From Pseudomonadota bacterium (GTDB lineage Bacteria; Pseudomonadota; Gammaproteobacteria; Steroidobacterales; Steroidobacteraceae), in contig JAEYUC010000085.1 of the NCBI GenBank assembly GCA_023433705.1, forward strand, positions 1 to 22,638: 22,638 nt of DNA, read 5' to 3'. This document shows positions 1-7,404 of this stretch, piece after piece. The notes below the pieces were generated by a model. The model made no database searches, was not told the DNA's origin, and saw nothing but the letters and a program-made list of their open reading frames with translations. The first letter of the stretch is position 1. Each line of letters starts with the position of its first letter. The translations under genes were made by a program, and so were the position numbers.

Positions 1-904
1 GCTCTACGGAAGCTACAAGGCGCCGCGCGAGCTGCTGTGGGTCATCGGCATGCTCATCTATCTCGCGCTGATGGCCGAGGCGTTCATGGGATACGTGCTG
101 CCCTGGGGCAACATGTCGTACTGGGGCGCACAGGTGATCATCAACCTGTTCGGCACGATTCCGGGCATCGGTCCGGATCTCGTCGAATGGATCCGCGGCG
201 ACTACGGCCTCGCGGACGCGACGCTGAACCGCTTCTTCTCGCTGCACGTCATCGCGCTGCCGTTCCTGATCGCGCTGTTGATCGCGCTGCACCTGGTCGC
301 GTTGCGCCAGGTCGGTTCGAACAACCCGGACGGCATCGAGATCAAGGAGAAGCTCGGCAAGGACGGCAAGCCGCTCGACGGCATCCCGTTCCATCCGTAT
401 TACACGCTCAAGGACATCGTCGGCGTCGGCGTCTTCCTGACGTTGTTCGCCATCGTCGTGTTCTTCGTGCCGACCTTCGGCGGCCTGTTCCTCGAAGCGC
501 CGAACTTCGAGCCGGCCAACCCGGTATCGACGCCGGAGCACATCGCGCCGGTGTGGTACTTCACGCCTTACTACGCGATCCTGCGCGCGGTTCCGGACCA
601 GAAGCTCGGCGCATTGCTGATGGCGTTGTCGGTCGCGGCCTTCCTGTTCCTGCCGTGGCTAGACAAGGCGAAGAACAAGTCGATCCGTTACCGCGGAATC
701 GCCTCGAAGTTGCTGCTCGGCGCGTTCTTCGTGGCGTTCGTGATGCTGATGTGGCTGGGCCTCAAGCCCGCGGACGGCATCTACGTGCTGCTCGCCCGCA
801 TCTTCACGGTCGTGTACTTCGGCTTCTTCATCCTGCTGCCGTTCGTGTCGAAGGCCGACGGCAATGGTCCGGTTCCTGATCGAGTGACTTACCATGCGCA
901 TTAA
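1..904 (+). CDS. petB: Ubiquinol-cytochrome c reductase, cytochrome b subunit (5' end outside window)
   Basis: Membrane subunit of the respiratory bc1 complex (complex III); it oxidises ubiquinol at the Qo site and passes electrons through two b haems. The first complete codon is at base 2 and the frame is open at the window start, so the N-terminus and the first haem-ligand histidines are missing. Visible family marks are the segment MGYVLPWGNMSYWGAQ, the helix-D haem histidines (codons 245-247 and 290-292), the Qo-site motif PVWY (548-559), and several hydrophobic helices up to the C-terminus. Fourteen residues separate the two helix-D histidines, whereas mitochondrial-type cytochrome b has thirteen. 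The last 11 bases overlap petC, so the two are surely one operon; the Rieske gene petA is expected just upstream. Confidence 0.97.
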   Translation, partial: LYGSYKAPRELLWVIGMLIYLALMAEAFMGYVLPWGNMSYWGAQVIINLFGTIPGIGPDLVEWIRGDYGLADATLNRFFSLHVIALPFLIALLIALHLVALRQVGSNNPDGIEIKEKLGKDGKPLDGIPFHPYYTLKDIVGVGVFLTLFAIVVFFVPTFGGLFLEAPNFEPANPVSTPEHIAPVWYFTPYYAILRAVPDQKLGALLMALSVAAFLFLPWLDKAKNKSIRYRGIASKLLLGAFFVAFVMLMWLGLKPADGIYVLLARIFTVVYFGFFILLPFVSKADGNGPVPDRVTYHAH

Positions 905-1667
905 GAATGTCGCGCTGATCGCGCTGTTCTCGCTGATCGGGGGCACGGGCGCGGTTTCGGCCGCGGAGGGCGGGCACGCCAGCTGGCAACGTTCCGCCGA
1001 CAACCAGATCACGAACCTGCCGTCGCTGCAGCGTGGCGCGCGCAACTTCCTGGACTACTGTTCGGGTTGCCACTCGCTCAAGTACATCCGTTATTCGCGC
1101 ATCGCCGAGGACCTGAAGATTCCCGACGACGTGCGGGACGCCTATCTCGTCCGGCCGGGCGACAGCTTCACCGACTATCTCAAGACGTCGCTTCCCGAGA
1201 AGGACGCGATGGAGTGGTTCGGCAAGGCGCCGCCGGATCTTTCGCTGGTCACGCGTTCGCGCGGCAGCGACTGGGTGTTCAATTTCCTGACGACGTTCTA
1301 CGCCGATCCGTCCAACCGTCAGACGGGGGTCAACAACCTCCAGCTGCCGGGCACCGCGATGCCGCACGTGCTGTCGAGCCTGCAGGGCGTGCAAACCATC
1401 GTTACGCAAGATGTCGAGCGGCCGGGACCCGAGGGCACCCCCGTAACGGTCGCGGAATTCAAAGGATTCGAGCCGGGTGTCGTCGGCAGTCTCACCGCGG
1501 AGCAGTACGATGACTTCGTACGCGACACCGTGAACTTCCTGCAATACGTGGGCGATCCCACGCAGGTCGAGCGGCAGAGTCTCGGTATCTGGGTCGTGTT
1601 GTTCCTGCTGATGTTCACGGCGATTGCGTGGATGCTGAAGGCGGAGTATTGGAAGGACGTCCGCTGA
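894..1667 (+). CDS. petC: Ubiquinol-cytochrome c reductase, cytochrome c1 subunit
   Basis: Cytochrome c1 takes electrons from the Rieske protein and passes them to soluble cytochrome c on the periplasmic side of the bc1 complex. The 257-residue product starts with a signal peptide (basic MRIK, then a hydrophobic stretch, probable cleavage near the A-S-A-A sequence at 21-24). The c-haem attachment motif CSGCH is at residues 56-60, and a GTAMPH segment supplies the likely methionine ligand. A single C-terminal membrane helix (about 233-250) is followed by the basic end KAEYWKDVR, which is typical of c1. The ATG overlaps the end of petB by 11 bases. sspA starts 38 bases downstream with no obvious terminator between, so read-through into sspAB is plausible. 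Confidence 0.97.
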   Translation: MRIKNVALIALFSLIGGTGAVSAAEGGHASWQRSADNQITNLPSLQRGARNFLDYCSGCHSLKYIRYSRIAEDLKIPDDVRDAYLVRPGDSFTDYLKTSLPEKDAMEWFGKAPPDLSLVTRSRGSDWVFNFLTTFYADPSNRQTGVNNLQLPGTAMPHVLSSLQGVQTIVTQDVERPGPEGTPVTVAEFKGFEPGVVGSLTAEQYDDFVRDTVNFLQYVGDPTQVERQSLGIWVVLFLLMFTAIAWMLKAEYWKDVR

Positions 1668-1705
1668 ACGGTTCCTCGCGCCGCTTCAGCCTTAGGAGGA
1701 AGTGA

Positions 1706-2326
1706 GTGTCGAGCCGACGCGCTACGATGACGCTGTTCTCGGCGCCCGATGACCCTTGGAGTCATCGCACGCGCATCGTGATCGCGGAAAAAGCGATCGA
1801 GATCGAGATCGTCGACGTGGCGCCCGGGAAGTATCCCGAGGATCTGCTCGACCTCAACCCGTATCACACGACGCCCACCCTGATCGATCGCGACCTCGTT
1901 CTCTACGATTCGCGCGTGATCATGGAGTACCTGGACGAGCGTTTTCCGCATCCGCCGCTGATGCCCGTGGACCCGGTGTCGCGCGCACGCGCGCGGCTCG
2001 CGCTCTATCAGATCGAGCACGACTGGTACGACCTCGCGCGGAAGATCGACTCGGGCCAGGCGAAGGACACGGCGCAGTTGCGCAAGGAATTGCGCGACAA
2101 CGTGCTCGGCAGCGCGGACCTGTTCAAGCTCAAGCCGTACTTCCTGTCCGACGAATTCTCGATGGTCGACGCGACGATCGCGCCGATCCTGTGGCGCCTG
2201 CCGCGGTACGACATCGACCTGCCGCCACCCGCGCAACCCATCCTCAAGTACGCGAACACCATCTTCTCGCGGCCCGCGTTTCGCGCGAGCCTTTCCGAGA
2301 ACGAGCGAGAGATGCGGTTGGCATGA
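1706..2326 (+). CDS. sspA: Stringent starvation protein A (glutathione S-transferase fold)
   Basis: SspA is an RNA polymerase-associated regulator with a GST-like fold that has lost transferase activity. In E. coli it is linked to starvation and acid stress responses. The 206-residue product has the N-terminal thioredoxin-like half (MTLFSAPDDPWSHRTRIV, then NPYHTTPTLIDRDLVLYDSRVIMEYL) and an all-helical C-terminal half. The GTG start at 1706 is chosen because TAGGAGGA ends 5 bases upstream; an in-frame ATG at 1727 is the alternative and would remove seven residues. It follows petC and overlaps sspB in an ATGA junction. The order petBC-sspAB is common in beta- and gammaproteobacteria. Confidence 0.95.
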   Translation: MSSRRATMTLFSAPDDPWSHRTRIVIAEKAIEIEIVDVAPGKYPEDLLDLNPYHTTPTLIDRDLVLYDSRVIMEYLDERFPHPPLMPVDPVSRARARLALYQIEHDWYDLARKIDSGQAKDTAQLRKELRDNVLGSADLFKLKPYFLSDEFSMVDATIAPILWRLPRYDIDLPPPAQPILKYANTIFSRPAFRASLSENEREMRLA

Positions 2327-2724
2327 ACGACCGCCCGCGCAACTCCAAGCGCCCATATCTCATACGCGCGATGCACGCCTGGATGATGGACAACGGCGAG
2401 ACGCCGCACATCATCGTGGACGCGGAGAAGCCGGGCGTCGAGGTGCCGCGCGCCTACGTGAAGGACGGCAAGGTCGTGCTCAACCTCTCGTCGACCGCGA
2501 CACAGCGGCTGGTGATCGGCAACGACTGGATCGAATTCGAGGCGAGATTCGCCGGCGTCGTGCACCACGTGCGGATCCCGGTGGTGACGGTGCTCGGCAT
2601 CTACGCGCGCGAAACCGGCGAGGGCATGGTGTTCTCCGAGCAGGACCTGGGTCCCGAGCCGCCGACCAAGCCCTCGCCGCCCGATGACGGCAGCCGCCGG
2701 CCGCAGCTCAAGGTCGTCAAGTAG
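2323..2724 (+). CDS. sspB: ClpXP protease specificity-enhancing factor SspB
   Basis: SspB is the adaptor that binds ssrA-tagged and some other substrates and delivers them to ClpXP. The 133-residue product has the compact substrate-binding domain near the N-terminus (RPYLIRAMHAWMMDNGETPHI, then the strand region VVLNLSSTATQRLVIGNDWI). A proline-rich flexible linker follows (LGPEPPTKPSPPDDG), and the protein ends RPQLKVVK, which matches the C-terminal ClpX-binding tail of the family. The ATG lies in an ATGA overlap with the sspA stop, so translation is probably coupled. Its last 8 bases overlap the convergent CBS-domain gene on the other strand, leaving no space for a separate terminator. Confidence 0.96.
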   Translation: MNDRPRNSKRPYLIRAMHAWMMDNGETPHIIVDAEKPGVEVPRAYVKDGKVVLNLSSTATQRLVIGNDWIEFEARFAGVVHHVRIPVVTVLGIYARETGEGMVFSEQDLGPEPPTKPSPPDDGSRRPQLKVVK

Positions 2725-3418
2725 CCGGCTTTCCGTCCTGCCCCGGGACGAGTTTCACGACATTCATCACGCGGTGCTTCGACTTCCAGATGTCGTCGAG
2801 CGCGGCGTCCGCGTTTTCGCCTGCGAGTTGCACGACGCATAACGGGGGCTCGTGGCCGGGCAACGCCATGAAACTCGTGACGCGCATGGAGCGGCGGTGG
2901 GCGATCTCCGCGACGAGCGGCAGCACGTCTTCGCCCGCGCCGAGTGAGAACGTCACGCGAACCGCGCGCACCGGCGCGTCGAACACCTCGAGCAGCGCAC
3001 GGAAGATGTCCGATTCCGTGATCAGCCCGACGAGCACGTGATTGCTCACCACCGGCAATGCGCCGATCTTGTGGTCGCGCATGAGCCGCGCGGCGGTCTC
3101 GAGCGGCGCGTCGGGCGAGGTGGTGAGCGGATCGCGCGCCATGAGATCCGCTGCGTAGATCCGCTTGCGCGCGCCGCTCATCTCGAGCGCCGCGACGTCC
3201 CCCGCGGCGTTGATCGCCAGCGGATTGATGTTGGTCGGAAACGCGTGCAGGACGTCCGAGTTCGACACGATCCCGAGCAGCTTCGGGCCGTCCGGCGACG
3301 GAGTGACGACCGGCAGGCGACGGATCTTGTGGCGCGCCATGGTCGCTGCGATGTGCGCGAGGGTGGCAGTGGGATCCACCGTGATGAGATCTCGCGTCAT
3401 CCACATGTTGACGAACAT
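2717..3418 (-). CDS. CBS-pair protein with a C-terminal possibly ACT-like domain
   Basis: A 233-residue soluble protein with two CBS motifs: about residues 7-60 (MTRDLITVDPTATL through LLGIVSNSDVL) and about 85-140 (MARDPLTTSPDAPL through VLVGLITESDIFRALL). A C-terminal stretch of about 85 residues (VRVTFSLGAGEDVLPLVAEI onward) looks like an ACT-type regulatory fold. CBS pairs commonly bind adenosine nucleotides; the ligand here is unknown. No enzyme domain is present, so it is probably a small-molecule sensor or regulator of a partner. AGGAG lies 9 bases before the ATG. It follows can by 32 bases on the same strand, so the two are probably one transcript. The family is clear; the function is not, and the ACT-like call is by eye. 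Confidence 0.85.
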   Translation of the reverse strand: MFVNMWMTRDLITVDPTATLAHIAATMARHKIRRLPVVTPSPDGPKLLGIVSNSDVLHAFPTNINPLAINAAGDVAALEMSGARKRIYAADLMARDPLTTSPDAPLETAARLMRDHKIGALPVVSNHVLVGLITESDIFRALLEVFDAPVRAVRVTFSLGAGEDVLPLVAEIAHRRSMRVTSFMALPGHEPPLCVVQLAGENADAALDDIWKSKHRVMNVVKLVPGQDGKPAT

Positions 3419-3450
3419 GCGCGGTTACTCCTGCGGCCCCGCGCCGGCGA

Positions 3451-4110
3451 TCATGTGCGTATCGGGTCGTTGAGCTTGGCGACCGCCGCCCGGTAGACGG
3501 CACCGGCCGCGCGGTAATCCGACACCGTGGTGCCGAGGTCGCGCGCGAGTCCGTCGGCGATGCCGTAGATCCAGCCGTGCACGCTCAGCGGCTGTCCGCG
3601 CTCCCACGCGTCGCGCGCGATGGTCGTCTGGCAGACGTTCTGCACCTGCTCGATGACGTTCAACTCGCAAAGGCGATCCTGTGCCTCGCCCTCGCTGCGG
3701 AAGTCGCGCAGCGAGTGCTCGTGTTTCTCGTGGACGTCCTGCACGTGACGCAGCCAGTTGTCGGCGAGGCCGACCCGCATGCGGCGCATCGCGGCCTGCA
3801 CGCCGCTGCAGCCATAGTGGCCCACGACGATGATGTGTTTGACCTTGAGGATGTCGACGGCGAATTGCATGACCGACAGGCAGTTCAGGTCGGTGTGCAC
3901 CACCATGTTGGCGATGTTGCGATGGACGAAGATGTCGCCCGGCAACAGCCCGACGATCTGGTTCGCCGGCACGCGACTGTCCGCGCATCCGATCCAGAGA
4001 TAGGTGGGAGATTGCTGGCGAGAGAGCTTGGAGAAGAATTCCGGATCCTGCCGCCGGATCTTTTCGGCCCATTCCCGGTTGTTCTGGAATAGCTCGTCGA
4101 GTGTTGGCAT
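3451..4110 (-). CDS. can: Beta-class carbonic anhydrase
   Basis: Interconverts CO2 and bicarbonate in the cytoplasm, supplying bicarbonate to carboxylases. The 219-residue protein aligns by eye with E. coli Can and keeps the same numbering: zinc ligands C42, H98 and C101, and the catalytic dyad D44/R46 in CADSR. W39, R64 and Y182 match the trio (W39, R64, Y181) that forms the non-catalytic bicarbonate site in the E. coli and Haemophilus enzymes. Allosteric, type II behaviour is therefore likely. No strong ribosome site precedes the ATG. The upstream 126-base gap holds two hairpins and an AT-rich patch (about 4137-4152) that might carry the promoter, but I see no convincing -35/-10 pair. The CBS-domain gene follows 32 bases downstream. 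Confidence 0.95.
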   Translation of the reverse strand: MPTLDELFQNNREWAEKIRRQDPEFFSKLSRQQSPTYLWIGCADSRVPANQIVGLLPGDIFVHRNIANMVVHTDLNCLSVMQFAVDILKVKHIIVVGHYGCSGVQAAMRRMRVGLADNWLRHVQDVHEKHEHSLRDFRSEGEAQDRLCELNVIEQVQNVCQTTIARDAWERGQPLSVHGWIYGIADGLARDLGTTVSDYRAAGAVYRAAVAKLNDPIRT

Positions 4111-4185
4111 GCGCCCGCGATCTTGAACGGCCCGGGAATATTTAGCAAAACATCCCGCGCTACAGTCTTCTTGATCATTTCACGG

Positions 4186-4206
4186 ACGCCGCCGCTTCGG
4201 CGGCGT
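4186..4206. repeat. GC-rich stem-loop between yraN and can
   Basis: ACGCCGCCG and CGGCGGCGT form a 9-bp perfect inverted repeat around CTT; an alternative fold gives a C(TTCG)G tetraloop. A smaller palindrome, GGCGCTTGCGCC, lies next to it at 4214-4225. Both sit just after the yraN stop on the minus strand. Neither is followed by a T-run on either strand, so this is at best a weak terminator for lpoA-yraN or a transcript-stabilising hairpin in the leader of can. Confidence 0.5.
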
Positions 4207-4236
4207 GAGGAGTGGCGCTTGCGCCTGATAAAGGGT

Positions 4237-4584
4237 TTACGCGTAAAAAGCATGCTTGATCCACTCGATGGCCCCGTCACGCACCACGAGCACATCGAAC
4301 CGCACCCGGCACTTGCGAAGCTCCGGATACCTCTGCAACAGCAGCGAGGCGGTCGCGACGATGCGGCGTTGTTTGCTCCACCCGATGCTGGCGGCCGCGC
4401 CGCCGTATCTGTCGCTGCATCGGGTTCGCACTTCCGCGACGATCAGCAGATCGCCCGAGCGCGCGACGATGTCGAGCTCGCCCACGCGGCGCAGGAAATT
4501 GCGGGTGAAGATCGTAAAGCCCTGGGCTTCGAGAAAAGCCGCGGCGCTGTTCTCGGCCAGCGTCCCGGTCTGACGGCGATCCAT
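4237..4584 (-). CDS. yraN: YraN/UPF0102 family nuclease-like protein
   Basis: A 115-residue member of the UPF0102 (YraN) family, which has a restriction-endonuclease / Holliday-junction-resolvase-like core; its cellular role is not firmly known. The core is visible as GTLAENSAAAFLEAQGF, then GELDIVARSGDLLIVAEVRTR, which carries the E, D and E-x-basic residues of the fold. The usual EVK is EVR here. The frame is open upstream to an ATG at 4680, but that would overlap lpoA by 70 bases and add 32 residues rich in Ala, Arg and Ser. The start at 4584, giving MDRRQTGTLAE, matches the usual family length. It lies 26 bases after lpoA on the same strand, the same pairing as in E. coli. Confidence 0.88.
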   Translation of the reverse strand: MDRRQTGTLAENSAAAFLEAQGFTIFTRNFLRRVGELDIVARSGDLLIVAEVRTRCSDRYGGAAASIGWSKQRRIVATASLLLQRYPELRKCRVRFDVLVVRDGAIEWIKHAFYA

Positions 4585-4610
4585 GCCGTCGCTGCCGCGC
4601 GCGACCGGGC

Positions 4611-6479
4611 TCAGGGCGTGGGCGAGGGCAGCGGACTCGGGCCCAGCGGCACTGGCACGCCGTTCTCGATGCGCACCCATTCGAGCGAGCGGCGCACGCG
4701 CCCTTGCTCGTCGAGCGACAGCGTGCCCGTAAGTCCTTGCGGATTCAGCGGTGCTCCGCGTTGCAAGGCGCTCGCGATCCGATAGGCGTCGTAGCCGAAA
4801 GCGAACAGGCGGCCGCGCCGCGCGAATGCATCTCCGAAGGCCTGTCGCGCCACCTCGCGAACCTCGCCGGAAAGTCCCGTATCGCCGAGCATCCAGGGCA
4901 TGTCCGGAAACATCATCCCGTCGATTTCGCGATTTGCCGACGGGTGCGGATCGTAGGCATCGCCGAGCGTATAGGTCGGAATGTCGCCCGCCAGGTGAAA
5001 GCGCAGCTGCGGCCGCAGGAGGCGGGCGGCGCCCGGCTGGCTCGGCGCGAAGATGAACTGGATGTCCGCGCGGCGGCGCGGCTCGAACTCGAGCTTCTGG
5101 CCGATCGCGGCCTGTACGCGCTGATGACGCGCGCGGCTGTCGTCGGTGCGCAGCACGTCCGTGATGCTTTCGCCGAAATCGTTGCGTACGCCGCCGAAGC
5201 TCGACTGCCCGAGCGTGTATCCGCCTGCCGCGCGCAGCTCTTCGTCGAACGCGGCGGCGACGCGATTGCCCCAGTCTCCTTCGGGAGCCAGCACCACGCC
5301 GCGGCGCTGCCCACTCGCGGCGACGAATCGCGCGACGGCGCGGGCATCGTCTTCGGGAGACAGCGCGAACTGGAAGAACCTCTGGGGTGCTGGCTGCTCG
5401 GCTGGCAGGAAGTTGAGCGCGAGCACGGGCGGGCGGGTAGACAGGATCTCGGACGCCGCGACGACTTCCTCGCGCGTGAGCGGACCGACGATGAATTCCG
5501 CGCCCGCGGCGGCGGCATTCGCGACGACTTCGGCGACGGTTCCGGCGGCGGTGTCGTACAGGCGCAGGCGCGGCCGCGAGTTGGCGGGCGCCTGGTAGTA
5601 GGCGGTCATGAAGCCGTCGCGGATCTGCGCGGCGGGCGCCGAGGTGCGGCCCGTGAGTGGCAGCAGCAGCGCGACGTGCGGCGCCTTGTCGAGCGCCGCG
5701 GGCTGGTCCACGCCGCCAACGCTGGGTTCGTTCGCGAGTGCGGCCAGCGCGGGGTGCGTCGGGAAACGCGAGCGGAATGCCGCAAGTCGCGCCGCGCCGA
5801 GCGTGGGATTACGCGCGTTGTCGGCCGCGATGGTTCCCGCTTCGATCCAGCCGCGGATCGTGGCGTCGCTTCCGGGCGGCGCGGTGAGCGCGATGCCGCG
5901 ATCGGCGGCCGCGCGCAGCTGGGAGAGCAGTTCGGTGCGCGCCGCGTGGGCGTCACCGGGAGCGATGAAGCGCTCGCGCGCGAGTTGCGAGCGGATGCCG
6001 TCAACGAGGTGGCCGGTCGCGATCGCGACCTGCTGGCGTGTCTCGTAGTAGCGCGCCGCGGCCGCGGGCGCCGTCGGCGCCTGCATCGCGCTGATCTCGC
6101 GCCAGGCCGCATCCCCCTGGCCCTGTGCGAGCGAAGACTGGATGCGCAGCAGGTTCTTCTCGAGAGACTGTTGCTGGGTCAGGTCCGCGGTGATGGTCGC
6201 GAGCACACGATCCGCATCGGCCGGACGGCCCGCGGCCAGCCACGCGCGCGCGGCGCGCAGCAGGAATTCCGAACGGTCGCTGCCGGTCGTCTCGTTGCCG
6301 AGCCTCTCGTACACGGCGGCGGCGCCCGCCTGGTCGCCAGCGCGCACCAGCGCCTCGGCGCGATCCACGGTCGGAGGCCCGCCCCGCCGCGGGGTAGTTG
6401 GACAGGCGGCCAACATCAGCGCCGTGGCGACAACCACGGACAACATCAGGGTCTTGTTGAGTGCTTTCACTGAATTCAT
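4611..6479 (-). CDS. lpoA: Penicillin-binding protein activator LpoA (LppC family lipoprotein)
   Basis: Outer-membrane lipoprotein that reaches through the periplasm to activate the peptidoglycan synthase PBP1A. The 622-residue product starts with a lipoprotein signal ending in the lipobox LAAC, with the lipidated cysteine at residue 26. Residues of about 35-250 are Ala/Arg-rich helical repeats as in the TPR-like N-terminal half of LpoA. From about residue 268 (HVALLLPLTGRTSAPAAQ) the periplasmic-binding-protein-like C-terminal domain follows. The frame is open for another 121 codons upstream, but only the ATG at 6479 puts the signal peptide at the N-terminus, and the upstream part overlaps rsmI. 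yraN follows 26 bases downstream. Closeness to the dcw cluster fits its role in wall synthesis. Confidence 0.9.
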   Translation of the reverse strand: MNSVKALNKTLMLSVVVATALMLAACPTTPRRGGPPTVDRAEALVRAGDQAGAAAVYERLGNETTGSDRSEFLLRAARAWLAAGRPADADRVLATITADLTQQQSLEKNLLRIQSSLAQGQGDAAWREISAMQAPTAPAAAARYYETRQQVAIATGHLVDGIRSQLARERFIAPGDAHAARTELLSQLRAAADRGIALTAPPGSDATIRGWIEAGTIAADNARNPTLGAARLAAFRSRFPTHPALAALANEPSVGGVDQPAALDKAPHVALLLPLTGRTSAPAAQIRDGFMTAYYQAPANSRPRLRLYDTAAGTVAEVVANAAAAGAEFIVGPLTREEVVAASEILSTRPPVLALNFLPAEQPAPQRFFQFALSPEDDARAVARFVAASGQRRGVVLAPEGDWGNRVAAAFDEELRAAGGYTLGQSSFGGVRNDFGESITDVLRTDDSRARHQRVQAAIGQKLEFEPRRRADIQFIFAPSQPGAARLLRPQLRFHLAGDIPTYTLGDAYDPHPSANREIDGMMFPDMPWMLGDTGLSGEVREVARQAFGDAFARRGRLFAFGYDAYRIASALQRGAPLNPQGLTGTLSLDEQGRVRRSLEWVRIENGVPVPLGPSPLPSPTP

Positions 6480-6523
6480 GCGTCGCTTAGCCTTCGCATT
6501 GGCCGCAGTCCATGCGGTGGAGA

Positions 6524-6529
6524 AGTATA
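6524..6529 (-). promoter_or_regulatory. Possible -10 element for lpoA
   Basis: On the minus strand TATACT (five of six matches to TATAAT) lies 44 bases upstream of the lpoA ATG, inside the 50-bp gap between the divergent lpoA and rsmI genes. No good -35 hexamer lies 15-18 bases further upstream, so the assignment is weak. It overlaps the region just before the preferred rsmI start. Confidence 0.25.
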
Positions 6530-7390
6530 GTGGTTGAAACCAAGGGGCGTCTCGCGGTGATCTCGACGCCCATCGGCAATCTCGGTGACCTGTCGCCGCG
6601 CGCACGCGATGAACTTGCGGCCGCTGAATTGGTCGCGGCCGAAGACACGCGCAGGACCGGGCAATTGCTGCAGACACTCGGGCTCTCGCGCCCGCTCGTG
6701 TCGCTGCATGAACACAATGAAAACGAGCGCATCGACGAGTTGCTCGCGAAATTGCGCGGTGGCGCGCGCATCGCGCTCGTGAGCGACGCGGGCACGCCGC
6801 TGCTGTCGGATCCGGGCTTCGAGCTGGTGCGGCGCGTGGCACAGGAGGGAATGAGCGTGGTCGCGGTGCCCGGACCTTCGGCCATCACCGCCGCTCTCAG
6901 CATCGCGGGTTTGCCCACCGAGCGGTTCTCGTTCGAAGGATTCCTGCCGGCGCGGCTCGCGGAGCGGCGCGCGCGCCTCGCGGCGCTCACGACCGAAACG
7001 CGCACGCAGGTGTTCTTCGAAGCGCCACATCGCATCGCCGAATCGCTCGAGGACATGAGCGCCGCGTTCGGCGCGACGCGCCGCGCGGCGGTGGCGCGCG
7101 AACTCACGAAAGTCTTCGAGACGGTGTATCGCGGCACGCTCGCCGAGCTCGCCGCGCTCGCGCGTGGCGACGCGAATTTCACGCGCGGCGAGATCACGGT
7201 GGTGGTGGAGGGCGCGCGCGACCTGCCCGACGAAGAGGGCGCGCGCCTCACGCTGGATGAAACACTGCGCGCGCTGCTGCCCGAGCTCGCGCCGAGCAAG
7301 GCCGCCGCGGTGGCCGCGAAACTCACCGGCGCGAAGCGCAATGACGCGTATGCGCGCGCGCTCGCGCTCGCGAAAAACGCCGAAAAATAA
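6530..7390 (+). CDS. rsmI: 16S rRNA (cytidine-1402-2'-O)-methyltransferase
   Basis: RsmI uses S-adenosylmethionine to methylate the 2'-OH of C1402 in 16S rRNA, in the decoding centre. Family marks are AVISTPIGNLGDLSPRA near the N-terminus, AAEDTRRTGQLL, the SAM-site region LVSDAGTPLLSDPGFELV, and VPGPSAITAALSIAGLPTERF, all typical of the tetrapyrrole-methylase-like fold. The GTG at 6530 is preferred (286 residues, starting VVETKGRLAV) because GGAGAAG lies 4 bases upstream. An in-frame ATG at 6512 would add six residues but has no ribosome site. It is divergent from lpoA and followed by rnpB after 49 bases. rsmH, which methylates the N4 of the same nucleotide, is about 1.4 kb downstream. Confidence 0.94.
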   Translation: MVETKGRLAVISTPIGNLGDLSPRARDELAAAELVAAEDTRRTGQLLQTLGLSRPLVSLHEHNENERIDELLAKLRGGARIALVSDAGTPLLSDPGFELVRRVAQEGMSVVAVPGPSAITAALSIAGLPTERFSFEGFLPARLAERRARLAALTTETRTQVFFEAPHRIAESLEDMSAAFGATRRAAVARELTKVFETVYRGTLAELAALARGDANFTRGEITVVVEGARDLPDEEGARLTLDETLRALLPELAPSKAAAVAAKLTGAKRNDAYARALALAKNAEK

Positions 7391-7404
7391 AGCTCCGCGC
7401 GATC

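Noticed and set aside
1319..2356. Minus-strand open frame of 345 codons antisense to petC-sspA
   Set aside because: Arg-rich shadow of high-GC coding DNA with no motif, lying opposite two clearly recognised genes.
2734..2750. CGTCC/GGACG inverted repeat as the sspAB terminator
   Set aside because: Only 5 bp, lies inside the CBS-domain coding region, and no T-run follows.
4236..4247. Palindrome TTTACGCGTAAA as an operator
   Set aside because: It is made by the last codons and stop of yraN; a single 12-base palindrome is weak evidence and no promoter is next to it.
4585..4680. Longer yraN start at 4680
   Set aside because: It would overlap lpoA by 70 bases, has no ribosome site, and adds low-complexity residues absent from the family.
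4704..6473. Plus-strand open frame of 589 codons antisense to lpoA
   Set aside because: It is a GC-rich antisense shadow of lpoA, Arg/Gly/Ala-rich with no domain. lpoA has a lipobox and a family fold on the other strand.
6480..6842. N-terminal extension of lpoA to 6842
   Set aside because: It overlaps the start of rsmI on the other strand and would bury the lipoprotein signal peptide inside the protein.
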